Part shown: positions 32,801-45,936 of the stretch, piece after piece | Numbering within the stretch: the first letter of the stretch is position 1 | Layout: every line of letters starts with the position of its first letter | Assembly: GCA_964016885.1 (NCBI GenBank) | Contig: OZ024759.1 | Location: 2,369,001 to 2,433,000 of the forward strand | Source: Eledone cirrhosa | Lineage: Eukaryota; Mollusca; Cephalopoda; Octopoda; Eledonidae | DNA length: 64,000 bases | Direction: 5' to 3' | Translations under genes and position numbers: made by a program | Notes under the pieces: generated by a model | Database searches by the model: none | The model's input: only the letters and a program-made list of their open reading frames with translations | What the model was told of the DNA's origin: nothing

Positions 32801-33276
32801 TATATTAGTAACATGACAATGTCTATATTAGTAACATGACAAAGTCTATATTAGTAACATGACACAGTCTATATTAGTAACATGACACAGTCTATATTAG
32901 TAACATGACACAGTCTATATTAGTAACATGACACAGTCTATATTAGTAACATGACACAGTCTATATTTGTAACATGACAAAGTCTATATTAGTAACATGA
33001 CAAAGTCTATATTAGTAACATGACAAAGTCTATATTAGTAACATGACACAGTCTATATTAGTAACATGACACAGTCTATATTAGTAACATGACACAGTCT
33101 ATATTAGTAACATGACAAAGTCTATATTAGTAGCATGACAAAGTCTATATTAGTAGCATGACAAAGTCTATATTAGTAGCATGACAAAGTCTATATTAGT
33201 AACATGACAGTCTATATTAGTAACATGACAAAGTCTATATTAGTAGCATGACAAAGTCTATATTAGTAACATGACA
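23875..33276. repeat. Second copy of the 6.2-13.0 kb satellite block
   Basis: This carries the same ordered variants as 6165-12986, plus an internal 2,580-bp tandem duplication that makes it longer. The left boundary lies where 6165 and 23875 begin to align; before it the copies are out of register by a 2-bp short unit. The right boundary is at 33276, where a GACAGTC unit in this copy replaces an AAAG unit in the other. The near-identity over many kilobases points to a recent duplication, or to an assembly repeat. Confidence 0.85.
24116..29295. repeat. 2,580-bp tandem duplication inside the satellite
   Basis: 24116-26695 and 26696-29275 carry the same units in the same order at a constant offset of 2,580 bp; the match runs about 20 bp past the second copy. 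I compared them line by line and saw no difference inside. Left of 24116 the copies differ (CATCACA against CATGACA). Right of 29295 they differ again (GACAGTC against GACAAAGTC). Each copy should hold 113 units: 103 of 23 bp, nine of 21 bp and one of 22 bp, which sums to 2,580. I located nine short units in the first copy, in agreement. Confidence 0.9.
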
Positions 33277-36200
33277 GTCTATATTAGTAACATGACAGTC
33301 TATATTAGTAACATGACACAGTCTATATTAGTAACATGACACGGTCTATATTAGTAACATGACAAAGTCTATATTAGTAACATGAGACAGTCTATATTAG
33401 TAACATGACAAAGTCTATATTAGTAACATGACAAAGTCTATATTAGTAACATGACACAGTCTATATTAGTAACATGACAAAGTCTATATTAGTAACATGA
33501 CACAGTCTATATTAGTAACATGGCAAAGTCTATATTAGTAACATGACAAAGTCTATATTATTAACATGACAAAGTCTATATTAGTAACATGACAGTCTAT
33601 ATTAGTAACATTACAAAGTCTATATTAGTAGCATGACAAAGTCTATATTAGTAACATGACAAAGTCTATATTAGTAACATGACAAAGTCTATATTAGTAA
33701 TATGACAAAGTCTATATTAGTAACATGACAAAGTCTATATTAGTAACATGACAAAGTCTATATTAGTAACATGACACAGTCTATATTAGTAGCATGACAA
33801 AGTCTATATTAGTAACATGACACAGTCTATATTATTAACATGACAAAGTCTATATTAGTAACATGACACAGTCTATATTAGTAACATGACACAGTCTATA
33901 TTAGTAACATGACACAGTCTATATTAGTAACATGACACAGTCTATATTAGTAGCATGACAAAGTCTATATTAGTAACATGACACAGTCTATATTAGTAAC
34001 ATGACAAAGTCTATATTAGTAACATGACAAAGTCTATATTAGTAACATGACAAAGTCTATATTAGTAGCATGACAAAGTCTATATTAGTAACATGACACA
34101 GTCTATATTAGTAACATGACAGTCTATATTAGTAACATGACAGTCTACATTAGTAACATGACACAGTCTATAATAGTAACATGACAAAGTCGATATTAGT
34201 AACATGACAAAGTCTATATTAGTAACATGACAACGTCTATATTAGTAACATGACAAAGTCTATATTAGTAACATGACAAAGTCTATATTAGTAACATGAC
34301 ACAGTCTATATTAGTAACATGACACAGTCTATATTAGTAGCATGACAAAGTCTATATTAGTAACATGACACAGTCTATATTAGTAACATGACAAAGTCTA
34401 TATTAGTACCATGACACAGTCTATATTAGTAACATGACAAAGTCTATATTAGTAGCATGACAAAGTCTATATTAGTAGCATGACAAAGTCTATATTAGTA
34501 GCATGACAAAGTCTATATTAGTAACATGACAAAGTCTATATTAGTAACATGACAACGTCTATATTAGTAACATGACACAGTTTATATTAGTAACATGACA
34601 CAGTCTATATTAGTAGCATGACAAAGTCTATATTAGTAACATGACACAGTCTATATTAGTAACATGACACAGTCTATATTAGTAACATGACACAGTCTAT
34701 ATTAATAGCATGACAAAGTCTATATTAGTAACATGACACAGTCTATATTAGTAACATGACAAAGTCTATATTAGTAACATGACACAGTCTATATTAGTAA
34801 CATGACAAAGTCTATGTTTGTAGCATGACAAAGTCTATATTAGTAGCATGACAAAGTCTATATTAGTAGCATGACAAAGTCTATATTAGTAACATGACAA
34901 AGTCTATATTAGTAACATGACAAAGTCTATATTAGTAACATGACACAGTCTATATTAGTAGCATGACACAGTCTATATTAGTAACATGACAAAGTCTATA
35001 TTAGTAGCATGACAAAGTCTATATTAGTAACATGACACAGTCTATATTAGTAACATGACAAAGTCTATATTAGTAACATGACAAAGTCTATATTAGTAAC
35101 ATGACACAGTCTATATTAGTAACATGACAATGTCTATATTAGTAACATGACAAAGTCTATATTAGTAACATGACACAGTCTATATTAGTAACATGACACA
35201 GTCTATATTAGTAACATGACACAGTCTATATTAGTAACATGACACAGTCTATATTAGTAACATGACACAGTCTATATTTGTTAAATGACAAAGTCTATAT
35301 TAGTAACATGACAAAGTCTATATTAGTAACATGACAAAGTCTATATTAGTAACATGACACAGTCTATATTAGTAACATGACACAGTTTATATTAGTAACA
35401 TGACACAGTCTATATTAGTAACATGACAAAGTCTATATTAGTAGCATGACAAAGTCTATATTAGTAGCATGACAAAGTCTATATTAGTAGCATGACAAAG
35501 TCTATATTAGTAACATGACAGTCTATATTAGTAACATGACAAAGTCTATATTAGTAGCATGACAAAGTCTATATTAGTAACATGACAGTCTATATTAGTA
35601 ACATGACAGTCTATATTAGTAACATGACACAGTCTATATTAGTAACATGACACGGTCTATATTAGTAACATGACAAAGTCTATATTAGTAACATGAGACA
35701 GTCTATATTAGTAACATGACAAAGTCTATATTAGTAACATGACAAAGTCTATATTAGTAACATGACACAGTCTATATTAGTAACATGACAAAGTCTATAT
35801 TAGTAACATGACACAGTCTATATTAGTAACATGGCAAAGTCTATATTAGTAACATGACAAAGTCTATATTAGTAACATGACAAAGTCTATATTAGTAACA
35901 TGACAAAGTCTATATTAGTAACATGACAAAGTCTATATTAGTAACATGACAAAGTCTATATTAGTAACATGACAGTCTATATTAGTAACATTACAAAGTC
36001 TATATTAGTAGCATGACAAAGTCTATATTAGTAACATGACAAAGTCTATATTAGTAACATGACACAGTCTATATTAGTAACATGACAAAGTCTATATTAG
36101 TAACATGACACAGTCTATATTAGTAACATGACACAGTCTATATTAGTAACATGACACAGTCTATATTAGTAACATGACACAGTCTATATTAGTAACATGA

Positions 36201-39200
36201 CAAAGTCTATATTAGTAACATGACACAGTCTATATTAGTAACATGACACAGTCTATATTAGTAACATGACACAGTCTATATTAGTAACATGACACAGTCT
36301 ATATTAGTAGCATGACAAAGTCTATATTAGTAACATGACACAGTCTATATTAGTAACATGACAAAGTCTATATTAGTAACATGACACAGTCTATATTAGT
36401 AACATGACAAAGTCTATATTAGTAGCATGACAAAGTCTATATTAGTAGCATGACAAAGTCTATATTAGTAGCATGACAAAGTCTATATTAGTAACATGAC
36501 AAAGTCTATATTAGTAACATGACAACGTCTATATTAGTAACATGACACAGTCTATATTAGTAACATGACACAGTCTATATTAGTAGCATGACAAAGTCTA
36601 TATTAGTAACATGACACAGTCTATATTAGTAACATGACACAGTCTATATTAGTAACATGACACAGTCTATATTAATAGCATGACAAAGTCTATATTAGTA
36701 ACATGACACAGTCTATATTAGTAACATGACAAAGTCTATATTAGTAACATGACAGTCTATATTAGTAACATGACAGTCTACATTAGTAACATGACACAGT
36801 CTATAATAGTAACATGACAAAGTCAATATTAGTAACATGACAAAGTCTATATTAGTAACATGACAAAGTCTATATTAGTAACATGACAAAGTCTATATTA
36901 GTAACATGACAAAGTCTATATTAGTAACATGACACAGTCTATATTAGTAACATGACACAGTCTATATTAGTAGCATGACAAAGTCTATATTAGTAACATG
37001 ACACAGTCTATATTAGTAACATGACAAAGTCTATATTAGTAACATGACACAGTCTATATTAGTAACATGACAAAGTCTATATTAGTAGCATGACAAAGTC
37101 TATATTAGTAGCATGACAAAGTCTATATTAGTAGCATGACAAAGTCTATATTAGTAACATGACAAAGTCTATATTAGTAACATGACAACGTCTATATTAG
37201 TAACATGACACAGTCTATATTAGTAACATGACACAGTCTATATTAGTAGCATGACAAAGTCTATATTAGTAACATGACACAGTCTATATTAGTAACATGA
37301 CACAGTCTATATTAGTAACATGACACAGTCTATATTAATAGCATGACAAAGTCTATATTAGTAACATGACACAGTCTATATTAGTAACATGACAAAGTCT
37401 ATATTAGTAACATGACACAGTCTATATTAGTAACATGACAAAGTCTATGTTTGTAGCATGACAAAGTCTATATTAGTAGCATGACAAAGTCTATATTAGT
37501 AGCATGACAAAGTCTATATTAGTAACATGACAAAGTCTATATTAGTAACATGACAAAGTCTATATTAGTAACATGACACAGTCTATATTAGTAGCATGAC
37601 ACAGTCTATATTAGTAACATGACAAAGTCTATATTAGTAGCATGACAAAGTCTATATTAGTAACATGACACAGTCTATATTAGTAACATGACAAAGTCTA
37701 TATTAGTAACATGACAAAGTCTATATTAGTAACATGACACAGTCTATATTAGTAACATGACAATGTCTATATTAGTAACATGACAAAGTCTATATTAGTA
37801 ACATGACACAGTCTATATTAGTAACATGACACAGTCTATATTAGTAACATGACACAGTCTATATTAGTAACATGACACAGTCTATATTAGTAACATGACA
37901 CAGTCTATATTTGTAACATGACAAAGTCTATATTAGTAACATGACAAAGTCTATATTAGTAACATGACAAAGTCTATATTAGTAACATGACACAGTCTAT
38001 ATTAGTAACATGACACAGTCTATATTAGTAACATGACACAGTCTATATTAGTAACATGACAAAGTCTATATTAGTAGCATGACAAAGTCTATATTAGTAG
38101 CATGACAAAGTCTATATTAGTAGCATGACAAAGTCTATATTAGTAACATGACAGTCTATATTAGTAACATGACAAAGTCTATATTAGTAGCATGACAAAG
38201 TCTATATTAGTAACATGACAGTCTATATTAGTAACATGACAGTCTATATTAGTAACATGACACAGTCTATATTAGTAACATGACACGGTCTATATTAGTA
38301 ACATGACAAAGTCTATATTAGTAACATGAGACAGTCTATATTAGTAACATGACAAAGTCTATATTAGTAACATGACAAAGTCTATATTAGTAACATGACA
38401 CAGTCTATATTAGTAACATGACAAAGTCTATATTAGTAACATGACACAGTCTATATTAGTAACATGGCAAAGTCTATATTAGTAACATGACAAAGTCTAT
38501 ATTAGTAACATGACAAAGTCTATATTAGTAACATGACAAAGTCTATATTAGTAACATGACAAAGTCTATATTAGTAACATGACAAAGTCTATATTAGTAA
38601 CATGACAGTCTATATTAGTAACATTACAAAGTCTATATTAGTAGCATGACAAAGTCTATATTAGTAACATGACAAAGTCTATATTAGTAACATGACAAAG
38701 TCTATATTAGTAATATGACAAAGTCTATATTAGTAACATGACAAAGTCTATATTAGTAACATGACAAAGTCTATATTAGTAACATGACACAGTCTATATT
38801 AGTAGCATGACAAAGTCTATATTAGTAACATGACACAGTCTATATTATTAACATGACAAAGTCTATATTAGTAACATGACACAGTCTATATTAGTAACAT
38901 GACACAGTCTATATTAGTAACATGACACAGTCTATATTAGTAACATGACACAGTCTATATTAGTAGCATGACAAAGTCTATATTAGTAACATGACACAGT
39001 CTATATTAGTAACATGACAAAGTCTATATTAGTAACATGACAAAGTCTATATTAGTAACATGACAAAGTCTATATTAGTAGCATGACAAAGTCTATATTA
39101 GTAACATGACACAGTCTATATTAGTAACATGAGAGTCTATATTAGTAACATGACAGTCTACATTAGTAACATGACACAGTCTATAATAGTAACATGACAA

Positions 39201-42200
39201 AGTCGATATTAGTAACATGACAAAGTCTATATTATTAACATGACAACGTCTATATTAGTAACATGACAAAGTCTATATTAGTAACATGACAAAGTCTATA
39301 TTAGTAACATGACACAGTCTATATTAGTAACATGACACAGTCTATATTAGTAGCATGACAAAGTCTATATTAGTAACATGACACAGTCTATATTAGTAAC
39401 ATGACAAAGTCTATATTAGTAACATGACACAGTCTATATTAGTAACATGACAAAGTCTATATTAGTAGCATGACAAAGTCTATATTAGTAGCATGACAAA
39501 GTCTATATTAGTAGCATGACAAAGTCTATATTAGTAACATGACAAAGTCTATATTAGTAACATGACAACGTCTATATTAGTAACATGACACAGTTTATAT
39601 TAGTAACATGACACAGTCTATATTAGTAGCATGACAAAGTCTATATTAGTAACATGACACAGTCTATATTAGTAACATGACACAGTCTATATTAGTAACA
39701 TGACACAGTCTATATTAATAGCATGACAAAGTCTATATTAGTAACATGACACACTCTATATTAGTAACATGACAAAGTCTATATTAGTAACATGACACAG
39801 TCTATATTAGTAACATGACAAAGTCTATGTTTGTAGCATGACAAAGTCTATATTAGTAGCATGACAAAGTCTATATTAGTAGCATGACAAAGTCTATATT
39901 AGTAACATGACAAAGTCTATATTAGTAACATGACAAAGTCTATATTAGTAACATGACAAAGTCTATATTAGTAACATGACACAGTCTATATTAGTAACAT
40001 GACAAAGTCTATATTAGTAACATGACACAGTCTATATTAGTAACATGACAAAGTCTATGTTTGTAGCATGACAAAGTCTATATTAGTAGCATGACAAAGT
40101 CTATATTAGTAGCATGACAAAGTCTATATTAGTAACATGACAAAGTCTATATTAGTAACATGACAAAGTCTATATTAGTAACATGACACAGTCTATATTA
40201 GTAGCATGACACAGTCTATATTAGTAACATGACAAAGTCTATATTAGTAGCATGACAAAGTCTATATTAGTAACATGACACAGTCTATATTAGTAACATG
40301 ACAAAGTCTATATTAGTAACATGACAAAGTCTATATTAGTAACATGACACAGTCTATATTAGTAACATGACAATGTCTATATTAGTAACATGACAAAGTC
40401 TATATTAGTAACATGACACAGTCTATATTAGTAACATGACACAGTCTATATTAGTAACATGACACAGTCTATATTAGTAACATGACACAGTCTATATTAG
40501 TAACATGACACAGTCTATATTAGTAACATGACAAAGTCTATATTAGTAACATGACACAGTCTATATTAGTAACATGACAATGTCTATATTAGTAACATGA
40601 CAAAGTCTATATTAGTAACATGACACAGTCTATATTAGTAACATGACACAGTCTATATTAGTAACATGACACAGTCTATATTAGTAACATGACACAGTCT
40701 ATATTAGTAACATGACACAGTCTATATTTGTAACATGATAAAGTCTATATTAGTAACATGACAAAGTCTATATTAGTAACATGACAAAGTCTATATTAGT
40801 AACATGACACAGTCTATATTAGTAACATGACACAGTCTATATTAGTAACATGACACAGTCTATATTAGTAACATGACAAAGTCTATATTAGTAGCATGAC
40901 AAAGTCTATATTAGTAGCATGACAAAGTCTATATTAGTAGCATGACAAACTCTATATTAGTAACATGACAGTCTATATTAGTAACATGACAAAGTCTATA
41001 TTAGTAGCATGACAAAGTCTATATTAGTAACATGACAGTCTATATTAGTAACATGACAGTCTATATTAGTAACATGACACAGTCTATATTAGTAACATGA
41101 CACGGTCTATATTAGTAACATGACAAAGTCTATATTAGTAACATGAGACAGTCTATATTAGTAACATGACAAAGTCTATATTAGTAACATGACAAAGTCT
41201 ATATTAGTAACATGACACAGTCTATATTAGTAACATGACAAAGTCTATATTAGTAACATGACACAGTCTATATTAGTAACATGGCAAAGTCTATATTAGT
41301 AACATGACAAAGTCTATATTAGTAACATGACAAAGTCTATATTAGTAACATGACAAAGTCTATATTAGTAACATGACAAAGTCTATATTAGTAACATGAC
41401 AAAGTCTATATTAGTAACATGACAGTCTATATTAGTAACATTACAAAGTCTATATTAGTAGCATGACAAAGTCTATATTAGTAACATGACAAAGTCTATA
41501 TTAGTAACATGACAAAGTCTATATTAGTAATATGACAAAGTCTATATTAGTAACATGACAAAGTCTATATTAGTAACATGACAAAGTCTATATTAGTAAC
41601 ATGACACAGTCTATATTAGTAGCATGACAAAGTCTATATTAGTAACATGACACAGTCTATATTATTAACATGACAAAGTCTATATTAGTAACATGACACA
41701 GTCTATATTAGTAACATGACACAGTCTATATTAGTAACATGACACAGTCTATATTAGTAACATGACACAGTCTATATTAGTAGCATGACAAAGTCTATAT
41801 TAGTAACATGACACAGTCTATATTAGTAACATGACAAAGTCTATATTAGTAACATGACAAAGTCTATATTAGTAACATGACAAAGTCTATATTAGTAGCA
41901 TGACAAAGTCTATATTAGTAACATGACACAGTCTATATTAGTAACATGACAGTCTATATTAGTAACATGACAGTCTACATTAGTAACATGACACAGTCTA
42001 TAATAGTAACATGACAAAGTCGATATTAGTAACATGACAAAGTCTATATTAGTAACATGACAACGTCTATATTAGTAACATGACAAAGTCTATATTAGTA
42101 ACATGACAAAGTCTATATTAGTAACATGACACAGTCTATATTAGTAACATGACACAGTCTATATTAGTAGCATGACAAAGTCTATATTAGTAACATGACA

Positions 42201-45200
42201 CAGTCTATATTAGTAACATGACAAAGTCTATATTAGTAACATGACACAGTCTATATTAGTAACATGACAAAGTCTATATTAGTAGCATGACAAAGTCTAT
42301 ATTAGTAGCATGACAAAGTCTATATTAGTAGCATGACAAAGTCTATATTAGTAACATGACAAAGTCTATATTAGTAACATGACAACGTCTATATTAGTAA
42401 CATGACACAGTTTATATTAGTAACATGACACAGTCTATATTAGTAGCATGACAAAGTCTATATTAGTAACATGACACAGTCTATATTAGTAACATGACAC
42501 AGTCTATATTAGTAACATGACACAGTCTATATTAATAGCATGACAAAGTCTATATTAGTAACATGACACAGTCTATATTAGTAACATGACAAAGTCTATA
42601 TTAGTAACATGACACAGTCTATATTAGTAACATGACAAAGTCTATGTTTGTAGCATGACAAAGTCTATATTAGTAGCATGACAAAGTCTATATTAGTAGC
42701 ATGACAAAGTCTATATTAGTAACATGACAAAGTCTATATTAGTAACATGACAAAGTCTATATTAGTAACATGACACAGTCTATATTAGTAGCATGACACA
42801 GTCTATATTAGTAACATGACAAAGTCTATATTAGTAGCATGACAAAGTCTATATTAGTAACATGACACAGTCTATATTAGTAACATGACAAAGTCTATAT
42901 TAGTAACATGACAAAGTCTATATTAGTAACATGACACAGTCTATATTAGTAACATGACAATGTCTATATTAGTAACATGACAAAGTCTATATTAGTAACA
43001 TGACACAGTCTATATTAGTAACATGACACAGTCTATATTAGTAACATGACACAGTCTATATTAGTAACATGACACAGTCTATATTAGTAACATGACACAG
43101 TCTATATTTGTAACATGACAAAGTCTATATTAGTAACATGACAAAGTCTATATTAGTAACATGACAAAGTCTATATTAGTAACATGACACAGTCTATATT
43201 AGTAACATGACACAGTTTATATTAGTAACATGACACAGTCTATATTAGTAACATGACAAAGTCTATATTAGTAGCATGACAAAGTCTATATTAGTAGCAT
43301 GACAAAGTCTATATTAGTAGCATGACAAAGTCTATATTAGTAACATGACAGTCTATATTAGTAACATGACAGTCTATATTAGTAACATGACACAGTCTAT
43401 ATTAGTAACATGACACGGTCTATATTAGTAACATGACAAAGTCTATATTAGTAACATGAGACAGTCTATATTAGTAACATGACAAAGTCTATATTAGTAA
43501 CATGACAAAGTCTATATTAGTAACATGACACAGTCTATATTAGTAACATGACAAAGTCTATATTAGTAACATGACACAGTCTATATTAGTAACATGGCAA
43601 AGTCTATATTAGTAACATGACAAAGTCTATATTAGTAACATGACAAAGTCTATATTAGTAACATGACAAAGTCTATATTAGTAACATGACAAAGTCTATA
43701 TTAGTAACATGACAAAGTCTATATTAGTAACATGACAGTCTATATTAGTAACATTACAAAGTCTATATTAGTAGCATGACAAAGTCTATATTAGTAACAT
43801 GACAAAGTCTATATTAGTAACATGACACAGTCTATATTAGTAACATGACAAAGTCTATATTAGTAACATGACACAGTCTATATTAGTAACATGACACAGT
43901 CTATATTAGTAACATGACACAGTCTATATTAGTAACATGACACAGTCTATATTAGTAACATGACAAAGTCTATATTAGTAACATGACACAGTCTATATTA
44001 GTAACATGACACAGTCTATATTAGTAACATGACACAGTCTATATTAGTAACATGACACAGTCTATATTAGTAGCATGACAAAGTCTATATTAGTAACATG
44101 ACACAGTCTATATTAGTAACATGACAAAGTCTATATTAGTAACATGACACAGTCTATATTAGTAACATGACAAAGTCTATATTAGTAGCATGACAAAGTC
44201 TATATTAGTAGCATGACAAAGTCTATATTAGTAGCATGACAAAGTCTATATTAGTAACATGACAAAGTCTATATTAGTAACATGACAACGTCTATATTAG
44301 TAACATGACACAGTCTATATTAGTAACATGACACAGTCTATATTAGTAGCATGACAAAGTCTATATTAGTAACATGACACAGTCTATATTAGTAACATGA
44401 CACAGTCTATATTAGTAACATGACACAGTCTATATTAATAGCATGACAAAGTCTATATTAGTAACATGACACAGTCTATATTAGTAACATGACAAAGTCT
44501 ATATTAGTAACATGACACAGTCTATATTAGTAACATGACAAAGTCTATATTTGTAGCATGACAAAGTCTATATTAGTAGCATGACAAAGTCTATATTAGT
44601 AGCATGACAAAGTCTATATTAGTAACATGACAAAGTCTAAATTAGTAACATGACAAAGTCTATATTAGTAACATGACACAGTCTATATTAGTAGCATGAC
44701 ACAGTCTATATTAGTAACATGACAAAGTCTATATTAGTAGCATGACAAAGTCTATATTAGTAACATGACACAGTCTATATTAGTAACATGACAAAGTCTA
44801 TATTAGTAACATGACAAAGTCTATATTAGTAACATGACACAGTCTATATTAGTAACATGACAATGTCTATATTAGTAACATGACAAAGTCTATATTAGTA
44901 ACATGACACAGTCTATATTAGTAACATGACACAGTCTATATTAGTAACATGACACAGTCTATATTAGTAACATGACACAGTCTATATTAGTAGCATGACA
45001 CAGTCTATATTTGTAACATGACAAAGTCTATATTAGTAACATGACAAAGTCTATATTAGTAACATGACACAGTCTATATTAGTAACATGACACAGTCTAT
45101 ATTAGTAACATGACACAGTCTATATTAGTAACATGACACAGTCTATATTAGTAACATGACAAAGTCTATATTAGTAGCATGACAAAGTCTATATTAGTAG

Positions 45201-45936
45201 CATGACAAAGTCTATATTAGTAGCATGACAAAGTCTATATTAGTAACATGACAAAGTCTATATTAGTAACATGACAAAGTCTATATTAGTAACATGACAC
45301 AGTCTATATTAGTAGCATGACAAAGTCTATATTAGTAACATGACACAGTCTATATTAGTAGCATGACAAAGTCTATATTAGTAACATGACACAGTCTATA
45401 TTAGTAACATGACACAGTCTATATTAGTAACATGACACAGTCTATATTAGTAACATGACAAAGTCTATATTAGTAACATGACAAAGTCTATATTAGTAAC
45501 ATGACAAAGTCTATATTAGTAACATGACACAGTCTATATTAGTAACATGACACAGTCTATATTAGTAACATGACAAAGTCTATATTAGTAGCATGACAAA
45601 GTCTATATTAGTAACATGACACAGTCTATATTAGTAGCATGACAAAGTCTATATTACTAACATGACACAGTCTATATTAATAACATGACAAAGTCTATAT
45701 TAGTAGCATGACAAAGTCTATATTAGTAACATGACACAGTCTATATTAGTAGCATGACAAAGTCTATATTAGTAACATGACAAAGTCTATATTAGTAACA
45801 TGACACAGTCTATATTAGTAACATGACAAAGTCTATATTAGTAACATGACAAAGTCTATATTAGTAACATGACACAGTCTATATTAGTAACATGACAAAG
45901 TCTATATTAGTAACATGACAAAGTCTATATTAGTAA
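33277..45936. repeat. Satellite domain with 2.3-2.8 kb higher-order period
   Basis: A new marker set defines this domain. GACACGGTC occurs at about 33341, 35652, 38285, 41102 and 43415, at spacings of 2,311, 2,633, 2,817 and 2,313 bp. AACATTACAAAG follows each at about 33611, 35991, 38624, 41441 and 43754. The differing spacings between the two markers are multiples of 23 bp, so whole units have been gained or lost. GACACGGTC was not seen left of 33.3 kb. The paired GACAGTC and TACATT units continue from the left domains but stop at about 42 kb. Confidence 0.8.
39755..40188. repeat. 230-bp local duplication (ten units)
   Basis: The sequence at about 39755-39958 is repeated at 39985-40188 with an offset of exactly 230 bp, ten 23-bp units. 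Both copies contain TATGTTTGTAGC followed by a run of TAGCATG units. Elsewhere this marker occurs once per higher-order repeat, so this is a small recent slip or unequal exchange. A similar nine-unit (207-bp) repeat lies just to the right, where GACAATGTC units occur at about 40371 and 40578. Confidence 0.8.
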
